Made by a program: the position numbers and the translations under genes. From Pseudogemmatithrix spongiicola (GTDB lineage Bacteria > Gemmatimonadota > Gemmatimonadetes > Gemmatimonadales > Gemmatimonadaceae): DNA of 64,000 nucleotides. How positions within the stretch are numbered: the stretch's first letter is position 1; each line of letters opens with the position of its first letter. Under the pieces are notes generated by a model, which worked only from the letters and a program-made list of their open reading frames with translations, was not told the DNA's origin and made no database searches. The stretch is taken from positions 496,001 to 560,000 of the forward strand of contig NZ_CP130613.1 of NCBI RefSeq assembly GCF_030623445.1, written 5' to 3'. Shown here piece by piece: positions 8,001 to 14,655 of the stretch.

Positions 8001-9934
8001 TCAGCGAGCTGTTAGTGGACAACAGTGCGCGGCGGAAGCGGCAGAAGAGGCTGGATATTCGCGTGATTGTGGGGAATCCGCCGTACTCGGCTGGCCAAAA
8101 GGATGCAGCAGACGACAACCAGAACGTGGCTTACCCGCACCTGGACGAACGCATCGCTGAGACCTACGTAAAGCGCTCCACGGCGACGCAGAAGAAGGCG
8201 TTGTACGACAGCTATATCAGGGCATTGCGCTGGGCGACTGAGCGTGTCGGCAAGAGTGGGGTCGTAGGATTTGTGACCAACGCGGGGTTCCTTGAAGGGA
8301 ACGCCGGCTCGGGTATCAGAAGGTCGCTCGTCGATGAGTATAGCAGCATCTACGTCTTTCACCTGCGCGGCGACGCCCGCACACAGGGTGAACGGCGACG
8401 CAAGGAGAAGGACAATGTCTTCGGAGCCGGAACACGGACGCCGGTAGCTGTTACCCTGCTTGTGCGGAACCCAGACGCTCGTGTGAGCGGTCGGGTGTAC
8501 TTCTATGAGATTGGCGACTATCTAAGCCGCGAGGAAAAGCTCGAGAAGCTCCAAGGCCTCGCAAGCATCGCAGGCATCGAGGCTGCGGGCTCGTGGCAGT
8601 CGATTACGCCGGACGAGCACGGTGACTGGTTGAACCAGAGAGTGCCTAGTTTCGAGCGGTTCTTGGCAATCGGTGACAAGCGTGGGTCTGATCCGTCGAT
8701 GTTCGAGAATTACTCTCTTGGCGTGAGTACTAATCGGGATGTTTGGGCGTACCAGGACTCGCAGGAGATGCTCGCGAAGAACTTTCAGTCTGCGGTGCAG
8801 TTTTTCAACGGCGAGGTCAAGCGCATCGCCAACGCCAAGGCCGCCGGTCAGGAACTCACGCTCGACGACGTCCGGGGCTTCGTTGACACGGACCCCTCAA
8901 AGTTCGGATGGGACGACAAGATGTTCCGCTCGGCGTTAAGCGGACGTAGAGGCGAGTTTAGCCAGGATCACTTGCGGCCGAGCCTGTATCGGCCTTTCAA
9001 CAAGCGCTGGCTGTACTTCGACCGTGCATTCATCACCCGGCCAGGCCAACATCCTCGAATCTTTCCGGATGGGCAGGACAACAGAGTCATCCTGGTGAAC
9101 GCTGCGTATAAGATGACCGGCTTTGTCGCGTTGATGTCTGATATCATCCCGGATCTTCACGTCAACGGCGATGTGCAGGCCTTTCCGCTCTATTGGTACG
9201 GTGCGGATGCAGAGGACAAGGACGACGTCACTGCTCCGCAACTCCTGCTTGGTGCTTCTGCACCCTCTTCTGCAGTGGGCGACCAGAAGCTCGCCATCAC
9301 AGACGCCGCCCTCGCCCACTTCCGCGCCGCCTACCCCAACGACCCCTCGCTCGACAAGGAATCCATCTTCTACTACTGCTACGGCATCCTCCACCACCCG
9401 GAGTACCTCCGCAGCTTCAAGGACAACCTCGCCAAGGAACTCCCCCGCATCCCTCGCGTGAAGTCCCGCGAGGACTTCTGGGACATCCACAACATCGGTC
9501 GCACCCTCGGCGAGTGGCACGTCAACTACGAATCGTTCGACTACAACCGCTGCCCCGAGGTCGTCGTCGACACCAAAGGCAAGACGCTCACCGACGAGCA
9601 CTACCGTGTCGAGAAGATGCGGTACAGCAAGGTCGAAGGCGCCAAGGACCTCACGACGATCCACTACAACGAGTTCATCACAGTCCGCAACATCCCGGAT
9701 CACGCGCACAGTTACGTGATTGCCGGCCGCTCGGCCATCGACTGGGTCGTCGAGCGCCAGGGCGTCCGCACCGACAAGGACAGTGGCATCGTCAACGATA
9801 CCAACGCCTGGGCCATCGAGACGATGAAGAATCCTAAGTACCCGCTGGAGCTGCTCCTGCGCGTCATCGCGCTCAGCGTCGAGACGCTCAAGCTGGTGGA
9901 CCAGCTCCCGAAGCTGGACGTGCTGGAGAGCTAG
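5009..9934 (+). CDS. Type ISP restriction-modification enzyme (nuclease-helicase-methyltransferase)
   Basis: This 1641-aa single polypeptide combines nuclease, helicase, methylase and specificity parts, as in the LlaGI/LlaBIII type ISP family, whose members are of similar size. An Mrr-like PD-(D/E)XK nuclease lies at about residues 10-120 (Asp66, then Q81-C-K83). A superfamily 2 motor follows with Walker A ending at Lys200, DEAH at 327-330 and motif VI QSVGRVMRK. The gamma-class N6-adenine methyltransferase has motif I DPFTGTGTF (917-925) and catalytic NPPY (1023-1026). The C-terminal third should hold the target recognition domain. Such enzymes methylate one strand of an asymmetric site and cut unmodified DNA after translocation. 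No separate S or M gene is needed. All catalytic motifs look intact. Confidence 0.93.
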   Translation: MTALVELLDSFRAAAVSEREKGTYFEELILAYLRHEANYKDLYSDVWTFADWAKSEGRVAKDVGIDLVAKTRDTDEIHAIQCKFYAPDYRIQKSDIDSFFTASGQKPFSHRVIVSSTDHWSENAEAALAGQQIPVSKITLYDLETSQIDWAQFKPKAKAAPALKPKKSPFPHQRSAIEDVITGLKKADRGKLLMACGTGKTFTALKIAERQAGEGKRVLFLVPSLALLSQTLTEWTQESNVGLHSFAVCSDSDVGKKKSADDDSIQTVTHELRFPATTDAKRLAAEVKARHDAQHMTVVFSTYHSIEVVHQAQAEHGLPEFDLIVCDEAHRTTGATWADADESSFVKVHDAGYIVGGKRLYMTATPRIYGNAAKATADKESVTLASMDDPALFGEELHRLSFSDAVQRNLLVDYKVVVLAIEESHVNKRLQGLLADPNNQLKVDDASKIVGCWKALAKQGFREYGNYGDPMRRAVAFCQVIKPSTGKKHKVSSMNIASMFQAVVEAYQQSAPPEEQAVTLRCEAQHVDGGMNASEKEAKLAWLKSPAPADTCRILSNVRCLSEGVDVPALDAVLFLTPRNSQVDVVQSVGRVMRKAPGKDLGYVVLPVVIPAGVAPNEALDNNEVYKVVWQVLQALRSHDDSFDAMVNKLDLMKVPPSKMEVIAVTDRIQQKPRKKGTAERAKGAFGIGAKPSPKEDAELNQTQIEFEIGEIERAIYAKLVQKVGNRQHWEEWANDIAKIAQTHIDRITLLVQDPKHERERAAFAEFAKELRDDLNDSISDAEVIEMLAQHLITKPVFDAIFAGQGFADRNPISRAMQKVLDVLQEHHLEKEADTLQGFYASVKMRAEGIDSAEGRQKIVVELYDKFFRGAFPKLTERLGIVYTPVEVVDFIIHSVAHLLEKEFGQTLGSEGVHILDPFTGTGTFITRLLQSGLISKEELQRKYRKEIHANEIVLLAYYIAGVNIESVYHSIVGGEYEPFPGILLTDTFQMYEKEDLLSELLVDNSARRKRQKRLDIRVIVGNPPYSAGQKDAADDNQNVAYPHLDERIAETYVKRSTATQKKALYDSYIRALRWATERVGKSGVVGFVTNAGFLEGNAGSGIRRSLVDEYSSIYVFHLRGDARTQGERRRKEKDNVFGAGTRTPVAVTLLVRNPDARVSGRVYFYEIGDYLSREEKLEKLQGLASIAGIEAAGSWQSITPDEHGDWLNQRVPSFERFLAIGDKRGSDPSMFENYSLGVSTNRDVWAYQDSQEMLAKNFQSAVQFFNGEVKRIANAKAAGQELTLDDVRGFVDTDPSKFGWDDKMFRSALSGRRGEFSQDHLRPSLYRPFNKRWLYFDRAFITRPGQHPRIFPDGQDNRVILVNAAYKMTGFVALMSDIIPDLHVNGDVQAFPLYWYGADAEDKDDVTAPQLLLGASAPSSAVGDQKLAITDAALAHFRAAYPNDPSLDKESIFYYCYGILHHPEYLRSFKDNLAKELPRIPRVKSREDFWDIHNIGRTLGEWHVNYESFDYNRCPEVVVDTKGKTLTDEHYRVEKMRYSKVEGAKDLTTIHYNEFITVRNIPDHAHSYVIAGRSAIDWVVERQGVRTDKDSGIVNDTNAWAIETMKNPKYPLELLLRVIALSVETLKLVDQLPKLDVLES

Positions 9935-9938
9935 CGGC

Positions 9939-9970
9939 TCCTCGCAACGCGGCGCTACCGGCTGCGAGGA
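9939..9970 (+). terminator. Hairpin after the restriction enzyme
   Basis: A perfect 8-bp stem (TCCTCGCA at 9939-9946 with TGCGAGGA at 9963-9970) encloses a 16-nt GC-rich loop, starting 5 bp after the stop codon. There is no T-run, so termination strength is uncertain. Confidence 0.45.
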
Positions 9971-10011
9971 AACGATGTGAGGCACGGTGGCGCGAAGGTT
10001 AGGGTGTTCCG

Positions 10012-10815
10012 ATGGGCCAGTCCGAACTCTTGCGCGTGCTCATCTGGGGCAAGACCTACCCAGAGCTGAGCAGCAGGCACACCGAGACCGTCTGTACCGG
10101 CGCGGTGGACGAGCGTGGTCGGCCCATCCGGCTGTACCCCGTTCCGCTGCGCTATCTCGGGAGCGACAGGGCCTATAGCATCGGCGATGTGGTCGAGGTC
10201 CGCGCAGAGCCGAATCCCAAGGACAATCGTCCAGAGAGCCATCGGATTGACCCCGCATCGCTCAGGATTATCCGCAACATTCCGACCGATCGGGATGAAT
10301 GGGCGGGGCGCGCCGAGTGGATCAACCGGGACCGGTCCTGGCACTACGAGAGCATCGCCGATCTCGAGGCGGCGAGGCTGCGCGACGACAGCTCAATTGG
10401 ACTTATCCGTCCCGGTGCAGTGGAACGAGTCTACCTTAGCCGGAAGCCCGCCTCCGCCCGTCGCGAATTCGAGGAGAAGTGGGCGAGCGTCACCGCCCAA
10501 CGGGACTTCTTCCTGCCCGAGTACAAGGAGCTGGAGTTCCTCGAACACGAAATCCGCATCGCGTGGCGCTGCGCGGTTGCCTGTGACACCTGCGCCAAGA
10601 ATCCCCACGATATGATGGTGCTGGATTGGGGCTTGCTCGAGCTCGCCCGTCGCGATCGGGACTGGGAGAAGGCGCGGCAGAAGCTGGAGAGCATTTCCAA
10701 TCTCGAGACGCGCGACTTCCGCCTCTTCATCGGCAACTTTCGCCTGCACCAGCAAACTTGGGGCGTCATCGGACTCTGGTACCCGAAGCGCCAAGCCCAA
10801 CAGCGGCTGTTCTAG
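10012..10815 (+). CDS. Conserved protein of unknown function next to DUF488
   Basis: This 267-aa soluble protein has no signal peptide or membrane segment, and I do not recognise a named family. The N-terminal half is rich in beta-strand-like stretches (LRVLIWGKTYPE, YSIGDVVEVRAEP) and could be a small barrel. The C-terminal half has a CDTC pair followed by KNPHDMMVLDWG and a charged helical region. It lies 77 bp after the type ISP enzyme on the same strand and converges on a DUF488 gene. The two genes share the palindrome CTAG as both stop codons. A role connected with restriction or defence is inferred from position only. Confidence 0.75.
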   Translation: MGQSELLRVLIWGKTYPELSSRHTETVCTGAVDERGRPIRLYPVPLRYLGSDRAYSIGDVVEVRAEPNPKDNRPESHRIDPASLRIIRNIPTDRDEWAGRAEWINRDRSWHYESIADLEAARLRDDSSIGLIRPGAVERVYLSRKPASARREFEEKWASVTAQRDFFLPEYKELEFLEHEIRIAWRCAVACDTCAKNPHDMMVLDWGLLELARRDRDWEKARQKLESISNLETRDFRLFIGNFRLHQQTWGVIGLWYPKRQAQQRLF

Positions 10816-11279
10816 GCGGGAATCAGCCGCTTGCAGCCCTCGGGCCCGAGGTGCAGAACCTCACTTTCGTTCTGTTCCGCCCAGAGCTCAGCCAAGATCC
10901 CGCGATGACAGTCCTCGGGATGGCGCTCAAAGCAAGTCAAGGCGATTCGGCGATGCACAACTCCGTGTTCCCGGAGGGCATTGCTGAGCACTTCAAGCAC
11001 CTCGGGATGGTGCCTCACGTAGGAGCGGTACAAGGCCAAGCACTCGGCGTGGCTCGCAGCGGCCTCGCGGAGCCACTTCGGGTTCCCAGCCGCCGGTACG
11101 TGGACGTAGGCGATGCCTGCGGCCCTCAGGCCGGAGGCGAAGGCCGTCTTGGAGAATCCTGGCTTGTGTGACCACGCCGTTTCGCGCACGTCCACCACAA
11201 CCTCGACGCCGTCCTCAAGCAGGAGGTCGATGTACTCGTCGAGCGATCGCTTCTCGTATCCGATCGTGCACAGCGGCAT
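10812..11279 (-). CDS. DUF488 family protein
   Basis: This 155-aa protein has the family hallmarks: N-terminal TIGYEKRSLDEYI, a VVVDVRE strand, and near the C-terminus the ALTCFERHPEDCHR segment with conserved Cys, Glu and His. DUF488 proteins are small Rossmann-like proteins of unproven activity, often found near restriction and defence genes. The start at 11279 is preferred over longer options because a GAGG lies about 8 nt upstream and the rhodanese gene ends at 11290. It converges with the unknown gene on the other strand, sharing CTAG as stop codons. Confidence 0.85.
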   Translation of the reverse strand: MPLCTIGYEKRSLDEYIDLLLEDGVEVVVDVRETAWSHKPGFSKTAFASGLRAAGIAYVHVPAAGNPKWLREAAASHAECLALYRSYVRHHPEVLEVLSNALREHGVVHRRIALTCFERHPEDCHRGILAELWAEQNESEVLHLGPEGCKRLIPA

Positions 11280-11289
11280 TGGGTTCCCC

Positions 11290-12171
11290 TCAGCGAGGTG
11301 TCTCCTGACGTACCCAATCTTCATACGACCCATCATAAAGCGCCACATCCCGCCCGATGTGCCGCAGCGCCAAGTACACCCAGCTCGCCTGCAGCCCGAT
11401 GTGGCAGTACGTCACCGTCGCTTCGCCGGGAATCACGCCCGTGGCGATCAGCAGGCGCTCGATCTCCTCGCGCGGCTTGAAGCGTCCTTCGGCATCGGTC
11501 ACGCTCGTGAACGGCAGACTCACCGCGCTCTCGATGTGCCCGCCGTTCGGACCACCGCCAAGTGCCGTGGGCGTGAAGAACTGTTCCGTGCGGGCGTCGA
11601 TGAGCTGCCGACCGCCATCGGCGATCGCCGCACGCACACCGTCGCGCGTCACGAGCCGCGAGGTATCCGGCACGATGCGCACATCGCCACTGATGGGGCT
11701 GCGGCCTGCGCCGCTCGCGACAGTGCGCGCCACCGACGAGCGCCACGCGGGCAGCCCGCCGTCGAGCACCGCCACGCGGCCACGGAGGCCCGCCCACTCC
11801 AGGGTATAGAATGCGCGTCCGGCCTGCAGCATGCGCGCGGGTCCATCGAACACGAGCACGATGCGCGAATCGTCGCGCACGCCGAGGTCACGGAGCCCGG
11901 CTTGCAGGGCCTCGACTGTCGGCAGCTGCAGGCGTAGGCCGCCAGGCACCATCGGCGCCACCATCACACGCTCGAAGTCCAACCGCAGCGAGCCCGGCAC
12001 GTGCCCGGCGCGATACGACGAGTCGCTCCCGACGTGCAGCACGACCACGCCCGGCCGCGCGAGCTGCAGCGCGAGCCACTCGGCGCTGACCACCGGCGGA
12101 AGCGCCGACGCCTGCGCGTCGAGTGTGGTCGCATGTCCGAGAAGGGCCGCCGCCGCGAGCAACGCGCGCAT
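11290..12171 (-). CDS. Exported rhodanese-type sulfurtransferase
   Basis: This 293-aa protein begins with a clear Sec signal peptide (MRALLAAAALLGHATTLDAQA) and has two rhodanese domains, at about residues 30-145 and 165-290. The second domain carries the active-site loop with a Cys in VTYCHIGLQAS, so it should be the catalytic one. The first lacks an equivalent Cys (LVFDGPARML), as is usual in two-domain members such as thiosulfate or 3-mercaptopyruvate sulfurtransferases. Its start was placed at the signal peptide because longer readings run into kbl. It follows kbl by 8 bp, so the two are probably cotranscribed. Donor and acceptor are unknown. Confidence 0.88.
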   Translation of the reverse strand: MRALLAAAALLGHATTLDAQASALPPVVSAEWLALQLARPGVVVLHVGSDSSYRAGHVPGSLRLDFERVMVAPMVPGGLRLQLPTVEALQAGLRDLGVRDDSRIVLVFDGPARMLQAGRAFYTLEWAGLRGRVAVLDGGLPAWRSSVARTVASGAGRSPISGDVRIVPDTSRLVTRDGVRAAIADGGRQLIDARTEQFFTPTALGGGPNGGHIESAVSLPFTSVTDAEGRFKPREEIERLLIATGVIPGEATVTYCHIGLQASWVYLALRHIGRDVALYDGSYEDWVRQETPR

Positions 12172-12179
12172 GGTCTGCC

Positions 12180-13382
12180 TCACTTGATGACGCCGGTCTT
12201 CAGGCCCACGCGACGAATCGCCGCCACCGCGAACTCGAGATCCGCCTTCGTGTGGCTGGCCGAGATCTGGCAGCGCAAGCGCGCCGTGCCCTGCGGCACC
12301 ACAGGGAATCCGAAGCCCGTCACGAAGATGCCTTCTTCCAGCAGCAGTTCGCTCATGCGGATGGCATCGGCCGTCTCGCCGATGATGATCGGCACGATCG
12401 GCGTGTCGCCCTCGAGCGGATTGAAGCCCGCCTCGACGATCGCCCCGCGGAAGAATGCCGTGTTGTCGCGCAGCTGTTGCACGCGCTCCGGGTGCTGCTC
12501 GATGAACTCCACGCTCGCCAGGGCCGAGGCCGCGACCGTCGGCGGCAGGGCGTTGGAGAACAGCTGCGGCCGCGAGCGCTGCGTGAGCGTGTCGCAGAGC
12601 GCCGTCGGTCCGGCTACGAAGCCACCCGCCGCACCGCCCAGCGCCTTGCCCAGGGTGCTCGTGATCACGTCCACTTCGCCCAGCACGCCGAAATGCTCCG
12701 CCGTGCCGCGGCCCGTCTTGCCGAGCACGCCGGTGGCGTGCGAATCGTCCATGATGAGGATCGCGTCGTGGTCCTTGGCGATCTGCAGCAGCTGCGGCAG
12801 CTTCGCCACGCTGCCTTCCATCGAGAACACGCCGTCCGTCCAGATGAGCCGACGCTTCGCCGCCTTGTTCGCCTTCAGCTTCTCGACCAGGTCGTCGAGG
12901 TCGCTGTGCTTGTACACGGCCGTCGTGCACTTCGTGATGGCCTTCGCGAGGCGGATCGAGTCGATGATCGACGCGTGATTCAGCGCATCCGAGATCACGA
13001 AGTCGCCTTCCTGCACCACGCTGGCCGTCAGGCCCTCGTTCGCGTTCCACGCCGACACGTAGCTCATCGACGCTTCCGTGCCCACGAAGCGCGCCAGTGC
13101 CGTCTCGAGCTCGCGGTGCACCGTGAAGGTGCCGCAGATGAAACGCACGGAGCCCGTACCCGCGCCGTACTTCTTGAGCCCGTCGATGCCCGCCTGCACC
13201 ACGCTCGGCTCGTCGCAGAGGCCGAGGTAGTTGTTGGACGAGAGGATCAGGACCTCCCCGCGGCCTTCCATCTGCACGCGGGCCGACTGCGGGGAGTCGA
13301 GATGGTTGAGCTTCTTGTAGGTGCCGGCGGCCTTGAGGGCGTCAATGCCGGACTGGAGCTCGGAGACGAAGTTCGAATTCAT
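12180..13382 (-). CDS. kbl: Glycine C-acetyltransferase (2-amino-3-ketobutyrate CoA ligase)
   Basis: This 400-aa fold-type I PLP enzyme of the alpha-oxoamine synthase family cleaves 2-amino-3-oxobutyrate with CoA into glycine and acetyl-CoA. The PLP lysine is in VITSTLGKALGGAAGGF, and the cofactor Asp and His are in ILIMDDSHATGVLG. Length matches E. coli Kbl. The start was set at 13382 (MNSNFVSEL). The open frame continues 35 codons upstream, but those codons come from an intergenic repeat with a 7-nt period and are unlikely to be translated. tdh lies just upstream on the same strand, completing the threonine to glycine pathway. Confidence 0.95.
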   Translation of the reverse strand: MNSNFVSELQSGIDALKAAGTYKKLNHLDSPQSARVQMEGRGEVLILSSNNYLGLCDEPSVVQAGIDGLKKYGAGTGSVRFICGTFTVHRELETALARFVGTEASMSYVSAWNANEGLTASVVQEGDFVISDALNHASIIDSIRLAKAITKCTTAVYKHSDLDDLVEKLKANKAAKRRLIWTDGVFSMEGSVAKLPQLLQIAKDHDAILIMDDSHATGVLGKTGRGTAEHFGVLGEVDVITSTLGKALGGAAGGFVAGPTALCDTLTQRSRPQLFSNALPPTVAASALASVEFIEQHPERVQQLRDNTAFFRGAIVEAGFNPLEGDTPIVPIIIGETADAIRMSELLLEEGIFVTGFGFPVVPQGTARLRCQISASHTKADLEFAVAAIRRVGLKTGVIK

Positions 13383-13387
13383 CGAAT

Positions 13388-13498
13388 AACTGCAGTTGAA
13401 AGTTGGCAGTTGGTAGTTGAAAGCACTGGACGAGGGGAGATGCGCGCCGGTCGCAGTTACTCCCAACTCCCAACTCACAACCCGCAACTGCAGTTGTG
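13388..13498. repeat. Inverted arrays of a CAACTCC-like heptamer between tdh and kbl
   Basis: The right arm (about 13453-13498) reads as consecutive heptamers CAACTCC, CAACTCA, CAACCCG, CAACTGC. The left arm (about 13388-13422) is the same kind of array on the other strand (CAACTAC, CAACTGC, CAACTTT, CAACTGC when reversed). Each arm ends in the palindrome CTGCAG. The central 30 bp show no strong hairpin. The element fills the 132-bp spacer between two genes of one pathway. Confidence 0.75.
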
Positions 13499-13514
13499 AG
13501 CCAGTGCATGAGAA

Positions 13515-14573
13515 TCAGGAGATCTCGAACACCACTTTCCCGGCCTCACCGGACTTGATCGCCGCGATCGCCTCTGCGTGCGCCTCAAGCGGGAACCGGT
13601 GCGTGATGACCGGCGTCGGATCGAACTGCCCCGCGCGCAGGAACTGCGTCATCTGGATCCAGGTGTCATACATGCGGCGGCCGACCACGCCGTACACCGT
13701 GATGCCCTTGAAGATGATCTCCGTCGCGAAGTCCACGTCCATCGGCTTCGCGGGGATCCCGAGCATTTGCACGCGGCCGCCCACGCGCACGAGCTTGAAG
13801 CCCTGGTGCACCGCCGCCGGCACGCCGCTCATCTCGAGCACCACGTCCACGCCGAGTCCGTGCGTCGCCTTCTGCACTGCCGCCTCGGCGTCCTGCGGGT
13901 GCACCGCGCTGTGCGCGCCCATCGTCGTCGCCAATGCCAGGCGCTTCGGGTTCACGTCGCTGGCCACGATGTGCGAGGCCCCCGCCGCCTTCGCGATGCC
14001 CACCGCGAAGATGCCGATCGGGCCGCAGCCGGTGACCAGCACCGTCTTGCCCGAGAGCTCCGTCCCGTGCAGCGCCGTGTGGAAGGCATTGCCCATCGGG
14101 TCGTGGATGCCGCCGATCTCGAAGGGGATGTTCGCATCCAGCTGCCACACGTTCGTCGCCGGCATCGCGATGTAGTCGGCGAAGGCGCCGTCGCGGTCCA
14201 CGCCGATGATCTTCGTGTTCGGGCACACGTGCGCGTTGCCTGTGCGGCACAGATGGCACATCCCGCAGACGATGTGGCCCTCCGCCGTCACGCGGTCGCC
14301 GACCTTTACGTCGGTCACCAGCGCGCCGACCTTCTCCACTTCGCCGGCAAACTCATGGCCGACGATGAACGGCGGCTTGCAGCGACCCTGCGCCCAGGCA
14401 TCCCACTCGTGGATATGGACGTCGGTGCCGCAGACGCCGGCGCGCCGGACGCGGATCAACACCTCGTCGTCGCGGATGGTGGGGACGGGGACTTCCTTCA
14501 GCGTGAACCCCTGGGTCGGGGCGGATTTGACGAGAGCGCGCACGGAATGGCGGGGCAGGGCCGATACTCCCAT
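13515..14573 (-). CDS. tdh: L-threonine 3-dehydrogenase
   Basis: This 352-aa zinc-dependent medium-chain dehydrogenase oxidises L-threonine to 2-amino-3-oxobutyrate with NAD+. The catalytic zinc region is RRAGVCGTDVHIHEWD and GHEFAGEV. The four structural zinc cysteines are in VCGMCHLCRTGNAHVC. The NAD-binding loop is VTGCGPIGIFAVG, with an Asp after the second strand (VASDVN) favouring NAD+. The product is unstable and is normally passed to Kbl, whose gene is next downstream. The gene heads a minus-strand run tdh, kbl, rhodanese, DUF488. A MASE1 kinase diverges 82 bp upstream. Confidence 0.95.
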   Translation of the reverse strand: MGVSALPRHSVRALVKSAPTQGFTLKEVPVPTIRDDEVLIRVRRAGVCGTDVHIHEWDAWAQGRCKPPFIVGHEFAGEVEKVGALVTDVKVGDRVTAEGHIVCGMCHLCRTGNAHVCPNTKIIGVDRDGAFADYIAMPATNVWQLDANIPFEIGGIHDPMGNAFHTALHGTELSGKTVLVTGCGPIGIFAVGIAKAAGASHIVASDVNPKRLALATTMGAHSAVHPQDAEAAVQKATHGLGVDVVLEMSGVPAAVHQGFKLVRVGGRVQMLGIPAKPMDVDFATEIIFKGITVYGVVGRRMYDTWIQMTQFLRAGQFDPTPVITHRFPLEAHAEAIAAIKSGEAGKVVFEIS

Positions 14574-14655
14574 CGGCGTCGTGGTGTACCTTCAGCATAG
14601 AAACGTCACCCTCTCGCCCCCTCGAAGAAAGGGGGCCCCTCGAGTTCCGCCAGCG

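Noticed and set aside
12172-13050. N-terminal extension of the rhodanese frame to 586 codons
   Set aside because: The extra part is out of frame with kbl on the same strand and has shadow composition; the signal peptide marks the real start at 12171.
13383-13487. 35-codon N-terminal extension of Kbl
   Set aside because: It is encoded by the heptamer repeat, and Kbl is already full length from 13382.
13388-13498. Possible CRISPR array in the periodic repeats
   Set aside because: The units are 7 nt, degenerate and without spacers; no cas genes are present in the window.
14574-14655. Terminator or riboswitch between tdh and the MASE1 kinase
   Set aside because: A short CCCCCT/AGGGGG pairing exists, but the genes diverge there and no larger conserved fold is visible.
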